NCBI GenBank assembly: GCA_965229115.1
Contig: CBDDIR010000003.1
Span: 186,001-250,000 of the forward strand
Direction of reading: 5' to 3'
Length of the DNA: 64,000 nucleotides
Source: UBA7672 sp965229115
GTDB lineage: Bacteria > Pseudomonadota > Alphaproteobacteria > Caulobacterales > Hyphomonadaceae
Both the position numbers and the translations under genes were made by a program. Shown here in pieces: positions 1-8,633 of the stretch (positions are counted from its first letter, which is position 1; each line of letters opens with the position of its first letter). The notes under the pieces were generated by a model. It saw only the letters and a program-made list of their open reading frames with translations. It was not told the origin of the DNA and searched no databases.

Positions 1-2354
1 ATCTTGTTCTCCGGCGACTGGGCGAGCGTGTTGCCCTTGACCGAGCGACGAGCGGCCGGATCGACCGGCGTCGCAAAGGTCGTGGTGCAGGTCACGCGCG
101 AACCAACGGCAGCGCCAACGCAACGCGAGTCACGCGACGGATCGAGATAGGTATCCGAATCCGAGATCTGCGCGTCGAGATAGGCGTAGGTGAAGCCGAT
201 GTTGAGCGGGTCGATCGGGTTCCAGTTGGCTTCGAGTTCGAAGCCCTTGGTCTCGACTTCCGGCAGGTTGACGAAAGCCGTCGACGTGCTTTGCAGGCCG
301 GTGACCGAGTTGGTCGTCACGACGCCGAGCGGAGCCTGCGCATCCGTGTACTTGTAGAGGAACACGGCGGCGTTGGTCGTCAGGCCGAAGTCGACCCACG
401 TTTGCTTCCAGCCCGCTTCGTACGAGTCGACGAACTCCGGCTTGGTGTACGGCGAGGCGCCGAAGCCAAGGTTGTTGAAGCCGCCGGCTTTGTAACCGCG
501 CGAGTATTTGGCGAAGGTCAGCGTATCGTCGAACGGACGGTACTCGACGCCGAGCACGCCGGTGACAGCTTCCCAGTCATCCTTCAGACGGCGGATGGCG
601 AAGCCACGATCGTCATAGTAGGCGCCCGGCGAGGCGGTGACTGCTGCGCCGTACTGCGAAGACGTGATGTTCGAGTACAGCGGCAGGCCGTTGGCCGTGC
701 AGAGGATGTAGCAGGCGAGGAAGCCCTCTTCTTTCGACTCCTTGTTGTCGATCGAGTAGCGCAGGCCGGCCGTGAACTTCAGCTGGTCGTTCAGCGTGTA
801 GTCTGCCTGGCCGTAAACGCCGTAAGCATTGAACAGGCTGGTGTTGCCGAAGTACTGGAGATAGCGGTTCGGGTTGGCAATGAAGCTCAGCGTGCCGAGG
901 TTGAAGTAGCTGTTGGCCAGCGGCTCGTTGTCGAGCGTCTGGACCTGGCCCGGCTGTTCCGAGTTCTCCTGGTACTGATACGCGCCGACGATCCAGCTGA
1001 GCGGGCCATCGGTCGTCGAGATCAGGTTGATCTCGTTGGAGAACATCGAGCGGCTTTCAGCGTACAGGTTCAGCACGTTCGGGTAGATCGTGCGCGAACC
1101 AGCGCTGGTGATGCAGGCGCCGAGGCCGGTCGAGGTCAGCGTCGAGGTCGGGAAGCCGATCAGCGGATTGGCGCCAGCGAGGCCGCAGAGGCCAGCGGTG
1201 CTTTGACCGTTGATCGAGTTGTACGTCACCGACTGGATCGGCGTGCCGTCGCCATCGCTGTAGAGTTTGTAGTCATAGAATGTGTAGCCGCCGGTGTATT
1301 TGATGTCGAACCAGTCGGTCTCATAGACGGCCTCGAAGATGGCTTCGTCATACTGGTCGAGCTTGGCGGTCGAGGCGTAGTTCGTGTTGTAAGCGTGCTC
1401 GCGGTTCGTCGCGAACGGGTTGTCGCGACGGTTGCCCACTTGCGTGAAGCCCGTGACGGACGGGTTCGAGTAAGCGAAGGCCGGGTTCGGGCCAACGCTG
1501 CCCGACGGCGAGAACGTGCTCAGGAACGGCGCGGTCGAGAAGGTCGCCGTACGGCCGCCCGGAGGGCCGGCTTTATCGTAGCCCGAGTCAGCGACTTTCA
1601 GCCACCACGAGAAGCGGTTGCCGATTTCACCTTCGAGTTGGGCTTCGTAGTAATAGTCGTCGATTTCCCAGCCTTCTTTTTCGCCGGTGCCGTAGTTCTT
1701 GTCGATGCCGTTGCGCTGTTCGCGCTGGCCGGCCACGCGATAGCGCAGCGAGTCGGTGATCGGGCCGGACACAGCCGCCACGATGTTGCGGTAGTCGTAG
1801 CTGCCGAGGCCGAGTTTGAAGTCGGTGGTGAACTCGTCGGTCGGACGGCGCGAGATCGTGTTGATGGCGCCGCCGATGGCGTTACGGCCATACAGCGTGC
1901 CTTGCGGTCCGCGCAGGACTTCGACGCGCTGGATCAGCAGCGGGTCCTTGCCGGCCATGACGGCGAACGGCGTGTAGATGCCGTCGTTGTAGTTGGCGAC
2001 GCCCGGGTCAGCGCCGAACGAGTTGGTCAGGCGGCCGATGCCGCGCAGCGTGATGCGCTCGTTGCCCGGCGTGTAGGAGAGGCCAGGCGTGACGTTCGTG
2101 AGGTCGGTCACCGAGATGATGCCGAGTTGTTCTTTGGCTTCCGCGGTGACGGCGGTCACGGCGACGGCGATGTCCTGGACCGTCTCTTCGCGCTTGTTGG
2201 CGGTGATGACGACGACGTCGCGCGTGGGCGTGGACGCTTCCTGATCAGCGGCTTGCGGCGCGGCTGGAGCTTGGTCGGCAACCTGGGCAAGGGCCGGCAG
2301 CGTGGTGCTGAGCGCAATAGCGCTAGCGAACAAATAGTACTTGGTGCGCTTCAT
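1..2354 (-). CDS. TonB-dependent receptor (3' end outside window)
   Basis: Outer-membrane TonB-dependent receptor that imports a ligand in exchange for TonB energy; the substrate is unknown. The ATG at 2354 gives an N-terminal signal peptide (about residues 1-24, ending near LPALAQ), then a TonB-box-like stretch (DVVVITANKREE), a plug domain with the usual RVEVLRGPQGTLYGRNAIGG motif near residue 150, and a long barrel with aromatic-rich strands. The C-terminal end is cut by the window edge; about 784 codons are visible. It lies downstream of an exported carboxylesterase on the same strand, so the pair may handle an ester-containing nutrient (inference). Class assignment is very safe; ligand is not. 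Confidence 0.95.
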   Translation of the reverse strand, partial: MKRTKYYLFASAIALSTTLPALAQVADQAPAAPQAADQEASTPTRDVVVITANKREETVQDIAVAVTAVTAEAKEQLGIISVTDLTNVTPGLSYTPGNERITLRGIGRLTNSFGADPGVANYNDGIYTPFAVMAGKDPLLIQRVEVLRGPQGTLYGRNAIGGAINTISRRPTDEFTTDFKLGLGSYDYRNIVAAVSGPITDSLRYRVAGQREQRNGIDKNYGTGEKEGWEIDDYYYEAQLEGEIGNRFSWWLKVADSGYDKAGPPGGRTATFSTAPFLSTFSPSGSVGPNPAFAYSNPSVTGFTQVGNRRDNPFATNREHAYNTNYASTAKLDQYDEAIFEAVYETDWFDIKYTGGYTFYDYKLYSDGDGTPIQSVTYNSINGQSTAGLCGLAGANPLIGFPTSTLTSTGLGACITSAGSRTIYPNVLNLYAESRSMFSNEINLISTTDGPLSWIVGAYQYQENSEQPGQVQTLDNEPLANSYFNLGTLSFIANPNRYLQYFGNTSLFNAYGVYGQADYTLNDQLKFTAGLRYSIDNKESKEEGFLACYILCTANGLPLYSNITSSQYGAAVTASPGAYYDDRGFAIRRLKDDWEAVTGVLGVEYRPFDDTLTFAKYSRGYKAGGFNNLGFGASPYTKPEFVDSYEAGWKQTWVDFGLTTNAAVFLYKYTDAQAPLGVVTTNSVTGLQSTSTAFVNLPEVETKGFELEANWNPIDPLNIGFTYAYLDAQISDSDTYLDPSRDSRCVGAAVGSRVTCTTTFATPVDPAARRSVKGNTLAQSPENK

Positions 2355-2479
2355 CGCGCCCTCCCTGTGGGTTGCATCCTCTCGGCGGGGCGCGTCTTCG
2401 CGCGCTGACCGCAAACCGGACTACCGGCTTGTTCGCTCCTTCTCATTGCGTTCCCTTAACGTCAATTCAATAAGACCCT

Positions 2480-2504
2480 GCGGAATGTCTTAAAGTCATT
2501 CCGC
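2480..2504. promoter_or_regulatory. Inverted repeat upstream of TonB receptor
   Basis: Perfect 8-bp arms GCGGAATG and CATTCCGC separated by 9 bases, about 125 bp upstream of the receptor start codon. The spacing and length fit a dimeric repressor or activator operator. The binding protein is not identifiable from sequence. Confidence 0.4.
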
Positions 2505-2546
2505 AACGACGATTGGACGCCTACTGATGCGCGGACCACACGTTTA

Positions 2547-2565
2547 AATTGTCCGGAAGACAATT
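2547..2565. promoter_or_regulatory. Inverted repeat AATTGTC-N5-GACAATT
   Basis: Perfect 7-bp arms around a 5-base centre, in the 309-bp gap between the carboxylesterase stop and the receptor start. It could be an operator (GntR-like symmetry TTGT...ACAA) or a small hairpin behind the esterase; no T-tract follows on the minus strand, so an operator is slightly favoured. Confidence 0.35.
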
Positions 2566-2574
2566 CATTCGCGG

Positions 2575-2594
2575 CTGCAGCATGAATGCTGCAG
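2575..2594. promoter_or_regulatory. 20-bp palindrome CTGCAGCAT-N2-ATGCTGCAG
   Basis: Perfect 9-bp arms with a 2-base centre, the third palindrome within 115 bp in this gap. The tiny centre makes protein binding more likely than a terminator hairpin. Nothing else recognisable is seen in 2355-2663. Confidence 0.35.
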
Positions 2595-2663
2595 AGCACA
2601 CGCTCTGTTTTGGCAAATTAGCTATGAAGTCTTTACGCTACGGTAGGTGAGCTTGCGGCCGAC

Positions 2664-4265
2664 TTAATCGTCCGATGACGACGATTGTGACGCCCACAAC
2701 TCCCTGAACGCGCGGCGCGGATCGGCCACGACATTGCTCGGACTACCGAACACCATCGTGTTGCGCGTCTGCTGATCATACGGCTTCCACTCAGGCGTAC
2801 GCGGATTGTTGGGATTGCCCGTCGCCGCGAGTGACACCCAGGCGCCCGCAAGCTGATCGGACAGCTTCACGTATTCCGCGTTCGGTCCCAGTAGCGGGAA
2901 GCGCAGGTCGTGCATCGAGGGCGACACATCGATGCCGTGCGTTGCGCCGTAGCGATCGCCGTACGCGGGCGAGGGTGTCGTCCAGAGATAGGTCCACACC
3001 GGTGCGCCGCCTTGCGCGGCTTTGCGTTCGGCCATGGTGAAGGCGCTTTGGCGGAAAGAACGATCGGTGATGACGCGCGCGTTGATGATGAAGGGCGAGG
3101 CGCGGCTGTCTTCGTCGCGATACATCTGCAGCACCTTGTCGGCGCGCTCGCCGACCAGCGGGGTCAGCATCTTCTTCACATCGTCCCACGTCATATCGAA
3201 GCGGGTCTCGCGATAGGAGCGTTCGTCGAGCACGGTCGAGACAACGAGAGGAATGTCCTTCGACATTTCAGGCGCATTCGGTGCGAACGGATGTATCGGG
3301 ATTGATGCGCCCATGACCGGCGAGAAGGATCGCGGGGCCTCACCGCGCGAACGCTCGACAGCTTCCACATCCGCCTGGGCAGAGAGCAGGGCAGTAAATG
3401 GAATATCCTGCAACTTGCGGATGTCCTTGCGCGTAACGCCCAGCTTGGTCAGCAGCTGATCGGACGGCTTTACTGCTTCTTCGCGCGTCATCGCCGTCAG
3501 GCGGGACCCGCTCATTACGCCAGCGCTGCTGTAGAGCCCTTTGGCTGATGGCATTGCGAGCAGATGGCTCACCTTCGCGCCGCCGCCGGACTGGCCGATG
3601 ATCAACACGCGCGCAGGATCGCCGCCGAATGCGCCGACATTGGTCTTCACCCATTTAAGGCAGGCGACGAGATCCTGCATGCCCGCCGAACCGGAGTCTG
3701 AAAACGCGCCATCGTCGCCGAGCCAGAGATAGCCCAGCGAGCTCAGCCGGTGGTTCACGGTTATGACCACGCAATCGCCAAAGCGCGCCAGCATCTCGCC
3801 ATCGCTGCCGGGGGAGTTGCTTGAGCCGCCATAGAAGCCGCCGCCATGGAAGCGGATCAGCACCGGTCGTTTCGAGCTGGCTTTCGGCTCGGGCGTCCAG
3901 AGATTGAGGACGAGGCAGTCCTCGCCCATACCGCCAGGTTGCAGATCGTTGAGGATCAGGTCTGCATAGGCGCGGCGACGATCCGCCGGGATCTGCGGCG
4001 CGATATTGCCGTAGTCAAAAGCGTCGCGAACCCCCGCCCATTTTTTTACCGGCTGAGGCGCCATGAAGCGATTGCGGCCGCTCGTGTCCGCCCCGTAGCG
4101 CACGCCCTTGAACACAGCGACGCCGCCAGAAACGATCCCGCGCAGCTTGCCGTCTGCTGTCTCGACAATCGGGAATAGCGAAGCCTCGTCAGCGTGGGCC
4201 TTCATCAGAGATGCGGAGCCCAGCAAGGCGCCTGCACCTACCAGCATTGAGCGGCGGTCGATCAT
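2664..4265 (-). CDS. Type B carboxylesterase, Tat-type signal
   Basis: Secreted or periplasmic serine esterase of the carboxylesterase type B / cholinesterase fold, 533 aa (normal length). The N-terminus carries a twin-arginine-like signal (DRRSMLVGAGALLG, cut near AHA at residue 25). Family landmarks are visible: EDCLVLNLWTP (115-125), the oxyanion-hole HGGGF (140-144), the nucleophile elbow GQSGG with Ser226 (most type B enzymes have GESAG), acid Glu348 and His443 in GATHG. It is transcribed toward the TonB-dependent receptor gene, suggesting hydrolysis of a nutrient ester before or during uptake (inference). Substrate cannot be named. Confidence 0.9.
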   Translation of the reverse strand: MIDRRSMLVGAGALLGSASLMKAHADEASLFPIVETADGKLRGIVSGGVAVFKGVRYGADTSGRNRFMAPQPVKKWAGVRDAFDYGNIAPQIPADRRRAYADLILNDLQPGGMGEDCLVLNLWTPEPKASSKRPVLIRFHGGGFYGGSSNSPGSDGEMLARFGDCVVITVNHRLSSLGYLWLGDDGAFSDSGSAGMQDLVACLKWVKTNVGAFGGDPARVLIIGQSGGGAKVSHLLAMPSAKGLYSSAGVMSGSRLTAMTREEAVKPSDQLLTKLGVTRKDIRKLQDIPFTALLSAQADVEAVERSRGEAPRSFSPVMGASIPIHPFAPNAPEMSKDIPLVVSTVLDERSYRETRFDMTWDDVKKMLTPLVGERADKVLQMYRDEDSRASPFIINARVITDRSFRQSAFTMAERKAAQGGAPVWTYLWTTPSPAYGDRYGATHGIDVSPSMHDLRFPLLGPNAEYVKLSDQLAGAWVSLAATGNPNNPRTPEWKPYDQQTRNTMVFGSPSNVVADPRRAFRELWASQSSSSDD

Positions 4266-4440
4266 TGTGTTCCCCCGGTTTGCAGTCTCTGTGGACTTCT
4301 TATGAACGTTCTACCCGTCGGCTTCCGTCCTTGTCACCATGCGTGCCGGCAGCGCGCGATCATAGCTTGTTGAAGTTTGCTCGATCCGGTTGACCTGCGC
4401 GGGAAGCTCGATTGAGTGCAAACCAGCGAAAGGGATCATC

Positions 4441-5436
4441 ATGACCGAAACGTTCCGCGCGCTGCGCGTCCACAAGATCGAAGGCGGACAGGAAGCTCGC
4501 TTCGAAACACTGAGCGAAGCGGATCTGATGCCGGGCGACGTTACAGTGCGCGTCAGCCATTCGACGGTGAACTTCAAGGATGGCCTCGCAATCACCGGCA
4601 AGTCGCCGGTCGTACGCACCTGGCCGCTCGTTCCGGGCATCGATTTCGCGGGCGAAGTCATCCGCTCAGATACCGATGCTTTCAAAGCAGGCGATCGCGT
4701 TGTGCTCAATGGCTGGGGCGTCGGCGAGAGCCATTATGGCGGTTACTCGCAAGTCGCGCGCGTGAAGGGCGACTGGCTGGTGAAGCTGCCGTCCGGAATC
4801 TCGAACGCCGACGCGATGGCGATCGGCACGGCGGGCTATACGGCGATGCTCTGCGTCATCGCCTTGGAGCGTAACGGCGTGACACCTGAGAAGGGGCCGA
4901 TCATCGTGACCGGCGCGGCCGGCGGCGTCGGCTCGGTCGCAACCGCGCTACTGGCCAAGCTCGGCTATCACGTCGTGGCGTCTTCGCGACGCAAGGAAAG
5001 TGAGACGGACTATCTCACGAGCCTCGGCGCGAAGGAGGTCGTGGACGCGGCGGAGTTTGGCAGCGCAGGGCGTCCGCTCGGCAAGGAGCGCTGGGCTGGT
5101 GGCGTTGATGCAGTTGGTAGCCACACACTCGCGAATGTTCTGGCAGCCACGAAATATGGCGGCACAGTAACGGCCTGCGGCCTCGCTCAAGGTATGGACC
5201 TGCCGGCGTCGGTCGCTCCCTTCATCCTGCGAAACGTCACGCTTGCTGGCATCGACAGCGTCATGCGTCCGAAGGCTGATCGTGAAGAAGCATGGAGCCG
5301 TCTGGCGCGTGATCTGGATCTGGCCAAGCTGAACGCCATGGTACATCCGGCGAAGCTTTCCGATGTGCCCGATCTCGGTCGTGCTATCGTCGAAGGCAAG
5401 GTTCGCGGTCGCGTGGTCGTCGACGTCAACGCCTAG
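4441..5436 (+). CDS. Acryloyl-CoA reductase-like MDR (AcuI/YhdH family)
   Basis: Zinc-free medium-chain dehydrogenase/reductase of the YhdH/AcuI group, which reduces acryloyl-CoA or related enoyl compounds with NADPH. 331 aa from the ATG at 4441, preceded by GAAAGGGA. The N-terminal GroES-like domain has VNFKDGLA and PGIDFAGEV; the Rossmann motif TGAAGGVGSVA is near residue 160, and SSRRKE that follows its second strand fits NADP preference. An in-frame upstream start at 4390 lacks a ribosome site. The thiolase gene follows after 22 bp, so the two are probably cotranscribed in acyl-CoA metabolism. Divergent from the carboxylesterase. Confidence 0.85.
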   Translation: MTETFRALRVHKIEGGQEARFETLSEADLMPGDVTVRVSHSTVNFKDGLAITGKSPVVRTWPLVPGIDFAGEVIRSDTDAFKAGDRVVLNGWGVGESHYGGYSQVARVKGDWLVKLPSGISNADAMAIGTAGYTAMLCVIALERNGVTPEKGPIIVTGAAGGVGSVATALLAKLGYHVVASSRRKESETDYLTSLGAKEVVDAAEFGSAGRPLGKERWAGGVDAVGSHTLANVLAATKYGGTVTACGLAQGMDLPASVAPFILRNVTLAGIDSVMRPKADREEAWSRLARDLDLAKLNAMVHPAKLSDVPDLGRAIVEGKVRGRVVVDVNA

Positions 5437-5458
5437 AGAACCAGGAAGAGGGAATGCC

Positions 5459-6631
5459 ATGAAGGATGTCGCGGTCGTCAGCTACTGTCGCACAGGCATC
5501 GCCAAGGCCTTCCGTGGAGCCCTCAACCAGACGCATGGCATTCCGCTGGCCGCCCATGTGCTGAAGGAAGCCGTCGCACGCGCGAAGATCGAAAGCGGCG
5601 AAGTCGAGGATGTGGTGCTGGGCTGCGGTCTGCCGCAGGGCGCGACCGGCCATAATATCGGCCGCACGGCTTCGCTCGAAGCCGGCTTTGATGTGCCGGG
5701 CGTGATGGTGAACCGTTATTGCGGCTCAGGCCTTACGGCCGCGTCGATGATCGCCAGCCGCATCGCCACCGGCGAGATCGCGTGTGGCATCGCTGGCGGC
5801 GTCGAGAGCATCAGCCTCGTGCAGATCGGCATTGCGGTGGACGGCTTCTTCTATCCGCCACTGCAGGCCAAGATGCCTGCTGTCTGGTGGACGATGAACG
5901 AGACCGCCGACTTCGTGGCGAAGAAGTACAACATCACCCGCGAGGCGCTCGATGCCTATGTGGTGAAGAGCCAGCAACGTGTCGAGGCCGCACGCGCCGC
6001 GGGCAAGTTCGCCGAAGAGATCACGCCATTCACGACGACGATGAAAGTCACGGATCGTGCGACGGGCCAGACGAGCGAACAGCAAGTCACGCTCGATCAT
6101 GATGAGGGCCCGCGCGCTGACACCACCATCGAAGGTCTCTCCAAGCTCAAGCCCGTCTATGAAGGCGGCACGACCACGGCAGGCAATGCCTCGCAGCTTT
6201 CCGATGGCGCCGGCGCTGTTGTGCTGATGGATGCAGACCTTGCGGCCAAGCGCGGCCTGCCGATCATCGGCCTGTTCCGCGGCATGCAACTCGCCTCCGT
6301 CGCGCCGGAAGAGATGAGCATCGCCATCACGCCCGCGATCCGAAAGCTGATGAAGCAGCATGCCCTCACCAACGCCGACATCGATCTGTGGGAGCTGCAC
6401 GAAGCCTACGCCGTCACCACACTCTACAACCAGGCGCAGCTTGAGACGCCGTGGGAGACAACCAACGTCAATGGCGGGGCGATCGGGTTGGGCCACCCCT
6501 ATGGCATGTCCGGCATCCGCTATCTCGGCTCGACGCTGCTGGAACTCGGCCGGAGAGCGAAGAAAAAGGCCTTGGTCGGGGTCTGTACGGCCGGTGGGAT
6601 GGCCACGGCGGCCTATCTCGAGCGCGCATAG
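5459..6631 (+). CDS. Acetyl-CoA C-acyltransferase (thiolase)
   Basis: Thiolase that cleaves 3-ketoacyl-CoA or condenses acyl-CoA units; 390 aa, full length. The acyl-accepting Cys88 lies in NRYCGSG, the HEAYA block replaces the usual NEAFA, His346 is in GGAIGLGHPYGMSG and the base Cys376 is in VCTAGGMA, so the catalytic set is intact. Ribosome site AGGAAGAGGG precedes the ATG at 5459. It directly follows the acryloyl-CoA reductase-like gene, pointing to a short acyl-CoA degradation or interconversion module. Chain length preference is unknown. Confidence 0.93.
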   Translation: MKDVAVVSYCRTGIAKAFRGALNQTHGIPLAAHVLKEAVARAKIESGEVEDVVLGCGLPQGATGHNIGRTASLEAGFDVPGVMVNRYCGSGLTAASMIASRIATGEIACGIAGGVESISLVQIGIAVDGFFYPPLQAKMPAVWWTMNETADFVAKKYNITREALDAYVVKSQQRVEAARAAGKFAEEITPFTTTMKVTDRATGQTSEQQVTLDHDEGPRADTTIEGLSKLKPVYEGGTTTAGNASQLSDGAGAVVLMDADLAAKRGLPIIGLFRGMQLASVAPEEMSIAITPAIRKLMKQHALTNADIDLWELHEAYAVTTLYNQAQLETPWETTNVNGGAIGLGHPYGMSGIRYLGSTLLELGRRAKKKALVGVCTAGGMATAAYLERA

Positions 6632-6703
6632 CCCCGGAAAGCCCCGTCCGGGTTGTGTTCCGGCCCGTTTTTCGCCATTGCTGCCCTCGAAAGAGAGGCT
6701 TCT

Positions 6704-7318
6704 ATGGCTATTCACCACCACGAGGGGGATCTTCCGGCGAACGTGACGTTCACGGGCTCTGTCGCCATCGACACGGAGACGATGGGTCTCAATCCCTTCC
6801 GTGACGCCCTGTGCGTGGTGCAGCTGTCAGACGGGAAGGGCGATGCCCACGTCGTTCGCCTGAAGCGTCCGGACTACAACTGTCCGAACCTCAAGGCGCT
6901 GGTGTCCAATCCGCGCGTCCTCAAGATCTTCCACTTCGCCCGCTTCGATCTCGGCATGATCCAGCAATGGCTCGGCGCGCCGTGCTTCCCGGTTTACTGC
7001 ACCAAGATCGCCTCGCGCCTTGCTCGCACCTACACCGACCGTCATGGCCTCAAGGATCTGTCGCGCGAGCTGCTGAACCTCGACATGTCGAAAGCCCAGC
7101 AATCGTCAGACTGGGGCGCGGAAAAACTGTCCGACGCACAGCTCGCTTACGCTGCTTCCGACGTGACGCACCTGCACGAGCTGAAGGCCAAGCTGGACGT
7201 CATGCTGGCCCGCGAAGGCCGCACAGAACTGGCGCAGGCCTGCTTTGACTTCCTTCCTGTCCGGGCGGCGCTCGACCTGTCCGGGTGGGCCGAGCAGGAC
7301 ATTTTTGCACACAGCTAG
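6704..7318 (+). CDS. RNase D-like 3'-5' exonuclease (DEDDy)
   Basis: Single-domain 3'-5' exonuclease related to RNase D, 204 aa, without the HRDC domains of classic Rnd. Catalytic DEDDy residues are visible: Asp23 and Glu25 (IDTE), Asp82 (HFARFD), Tyr149 and Asp153 (YAASD). The ATG at 6704 has GAGAGG just upstream and is preferred over the longer in-frame start at 6653. The gene sits immediately before lptC, as in many alphaproteobacteria, and probably acts on structured RNA ends (family knowledge). Confidence 0.88.
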   Translation: MAIHHHEGDLPANVTFTGSVAIDTETMGLNPFRDALCVVQLSDGKGDAHVVRLKRPDYNCPNLKALVSNPRVLKIFHFARFDLGMIQQWLGAPCFPVYCTKIASRLARTYTDRHGLKDLSRELLNLDMSKAQQSSDWGAEKLSDAQLAYAASDVTHLHELKAKLDVMLAREGRTELAQACFDFLPVRAALDLSGWAEQDIFAHS

Positions 7319-7394
7319 GAAAATCCGCCTCTTTTGGGCCCTCTGACTTCAGTCAGAAGGTTCCCCGGGCAAGGTTCCCGTCCTAGGCTGTCTC

Positions 7395-8042
7395 ATGGTC
7401 ACTGCCGCGAATCCGCATCACTCGATGGACCTCTGGGGTCCGCGGCGCGCAACCTCCCTGAAGGAGGCGCGCAGGCGCACCGCGTTGGTGCACATCCTCC
7501 GGTTGCTGTTCACGATCGGCGCGGTGCTGTCGGCTGGAACTCTGGTCGGCACGATCATCAATTCCAGCCTCGTGCCCACGCCTGTTTCAGGCCCGACATC
7601 GGGCTTGAGCGTCACCGTGTTGGCCCCGCGGTTCGAGGGCTTCGATTCCAACGATCGCCCCTACAATCTGACAGCTGAGACAGCCCGCCGGCGCCGCGAG
7701 GACGTGTCACTGATCGATCTGGTCAATCCGCGCCTCGAAGATGCCGCCTCATCCGTGGTCCAGGCGCGGGAAGGCGTCTGGAACGCCGAGGCGGAAATCC
7801 TCGATCTGGTGGGCGATGTCGTTATGACGGACGCCGCCGGATACACCTTCACCTCGCAGCGGACCCGCATGCATGTGAAGGAAAACAGGGTGGAAGGGCA
7901 GACCCCCCTCAACGGGGTAGGCCCCATTGGCGAGATTCGGGCGGACGAGTATGAGGTGCTGGACGAGGGCAACCGCATCGTCCTCAAGGGCAATGTTTGG
8001 ACAAGATTCACGCCCAAAAGGAAACGCGGCGACGCTAACTGA
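7395..8042 (+). CDS. lptC: LPS export protein LptC
   Basis: Inner-membrane-anchored periplasmic component of the Lpt bridge that hands LPS from LptBFG to LptA. 215 aa with a cytoplasmic N-terminus, one transmembrane helix at about residues 32-55, and a beta-jellyroll-like periplasmic region. It is followed after 26 bp by lptA and then lptB, the standard order, which makes the assignment firm although LptC sequences are weakly conserved. lptF and lptG are not in the window. A small hairpin (stem 7342-7347/7352-7357) lies in the short gap before it. Confidence 0.88.
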   Translation: MVTAANPHHSMDLWGPRRATSLKEARRRTALVHILRLLFTIGAVLSAGTLVGTIINSSLVPTPVSGPTSGLSVTVLAPRFEGFDSNDRPYNLTAETARRRREDVSLIDLVNPRLEDAASSVVQAREGVWNAEAEILDLVGDVVMTDAAGYTFTSQRTRMHVKENRVEGQTPLNGVGPIGEIRADEYEVLDEGNRIVLKGNVWTRFTPKRKRGDAN

Positions 8043-8068
8043 AGCGACGACCCAACAGGACGACGACC

Positions 8069-8626
8069 ATGACGGGCAAGCATTTCACTCTCCTTCTGGC
8101 TGGCGTTGCCGGCGCGATCCTGATGGCCGGCCCCGCCGCCGCCCAGATCGGCCGCGGCGACGCGCCGGTAGAGATCACCTCGAAAGAAGCCTCCTACCTC
8201 CAGAACGAGGGGCGCGGCGTCTATACGGGTGACGTGGTCGCCATCCAGGCTGACAGCCGCATCACTACGGACAAGCTCACCGTCATCTGCAGCAAGACCA
8301 CGCCGGTTGCCGGTCAGGACGCGCAGTGCGAAGCCATGGAACAGCTGATCGCTGAAGGCCGCGTCTTCTACACTGCGCCCGACGTGAAGATCCGCGGCGA
8401 CCGCGCACAGTACGACTACACGGCGGACACCATCACCATTACCGGAGACGTCATTCTCTCGCGCGGGACGGAAGGCGTCGTTCGCGGCACGCAGGTCGTC
8501 TATAAGGTCGCTGAGGGCCGCACGATCATCACCGCAGGCTCCAACCGCGTGACCTCGATCTTCACGCCTGCGTCCAAACGCGATCCGGCTGCAGCGCCTG
8601 CTGCTCCCGCGACCCGCCCGAACTGA
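8069..8626 (+). CDS. lptA: LPS transport periplasmic protein LptA
   Basis: Periplasmic beta-jellyroll protein that oligomerises into the bridge carrying LPS to LptDE. 185 aa; signal peptide with cleavage after AAA at residue 25. The mature part has the OstA-like repeats (ITSKEASYLQNEGRGVYTGDV, then a second block around IRGDRAQYDYTADTITITGDV; both are given here only in part). lptB begins 7 bp after its stop, so the three lpt genes form one transcriptional unit. Confidence 0.92.
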   Translation: MTGKHFTLLLAGVAGAILMAGPAAAQIGRGDAPVEITSKEASYLQNEGRGVYTGDVVAIQADSRITTDKLTVICSKTTPVAGQDAQCEAMEQLIAEGRVFYTAPDVKIRGDRAQYDYTADTITITGDVILSRGTEGVVRGTQVVYKVAEGRTIITAGSNRVTSIFTPASKRDPAAAPAAPATRPN

Positions 8627-8633
8627 GACACTG

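Noticed and set aside
291..2408. 705-codon open frame on the plus strand
   Set aside because: It is the antisense of the TonB receptor; codon pattern (GC-rich third positions) keeps the opposite frame open. It has Arg/Val-rich, domain-less translation.
2456..2470. CtrA-like box TTAA-N7-TCAA
   Set aside because: One mismatch and an AT-rich setting; cannot be told from chance without regulator data.
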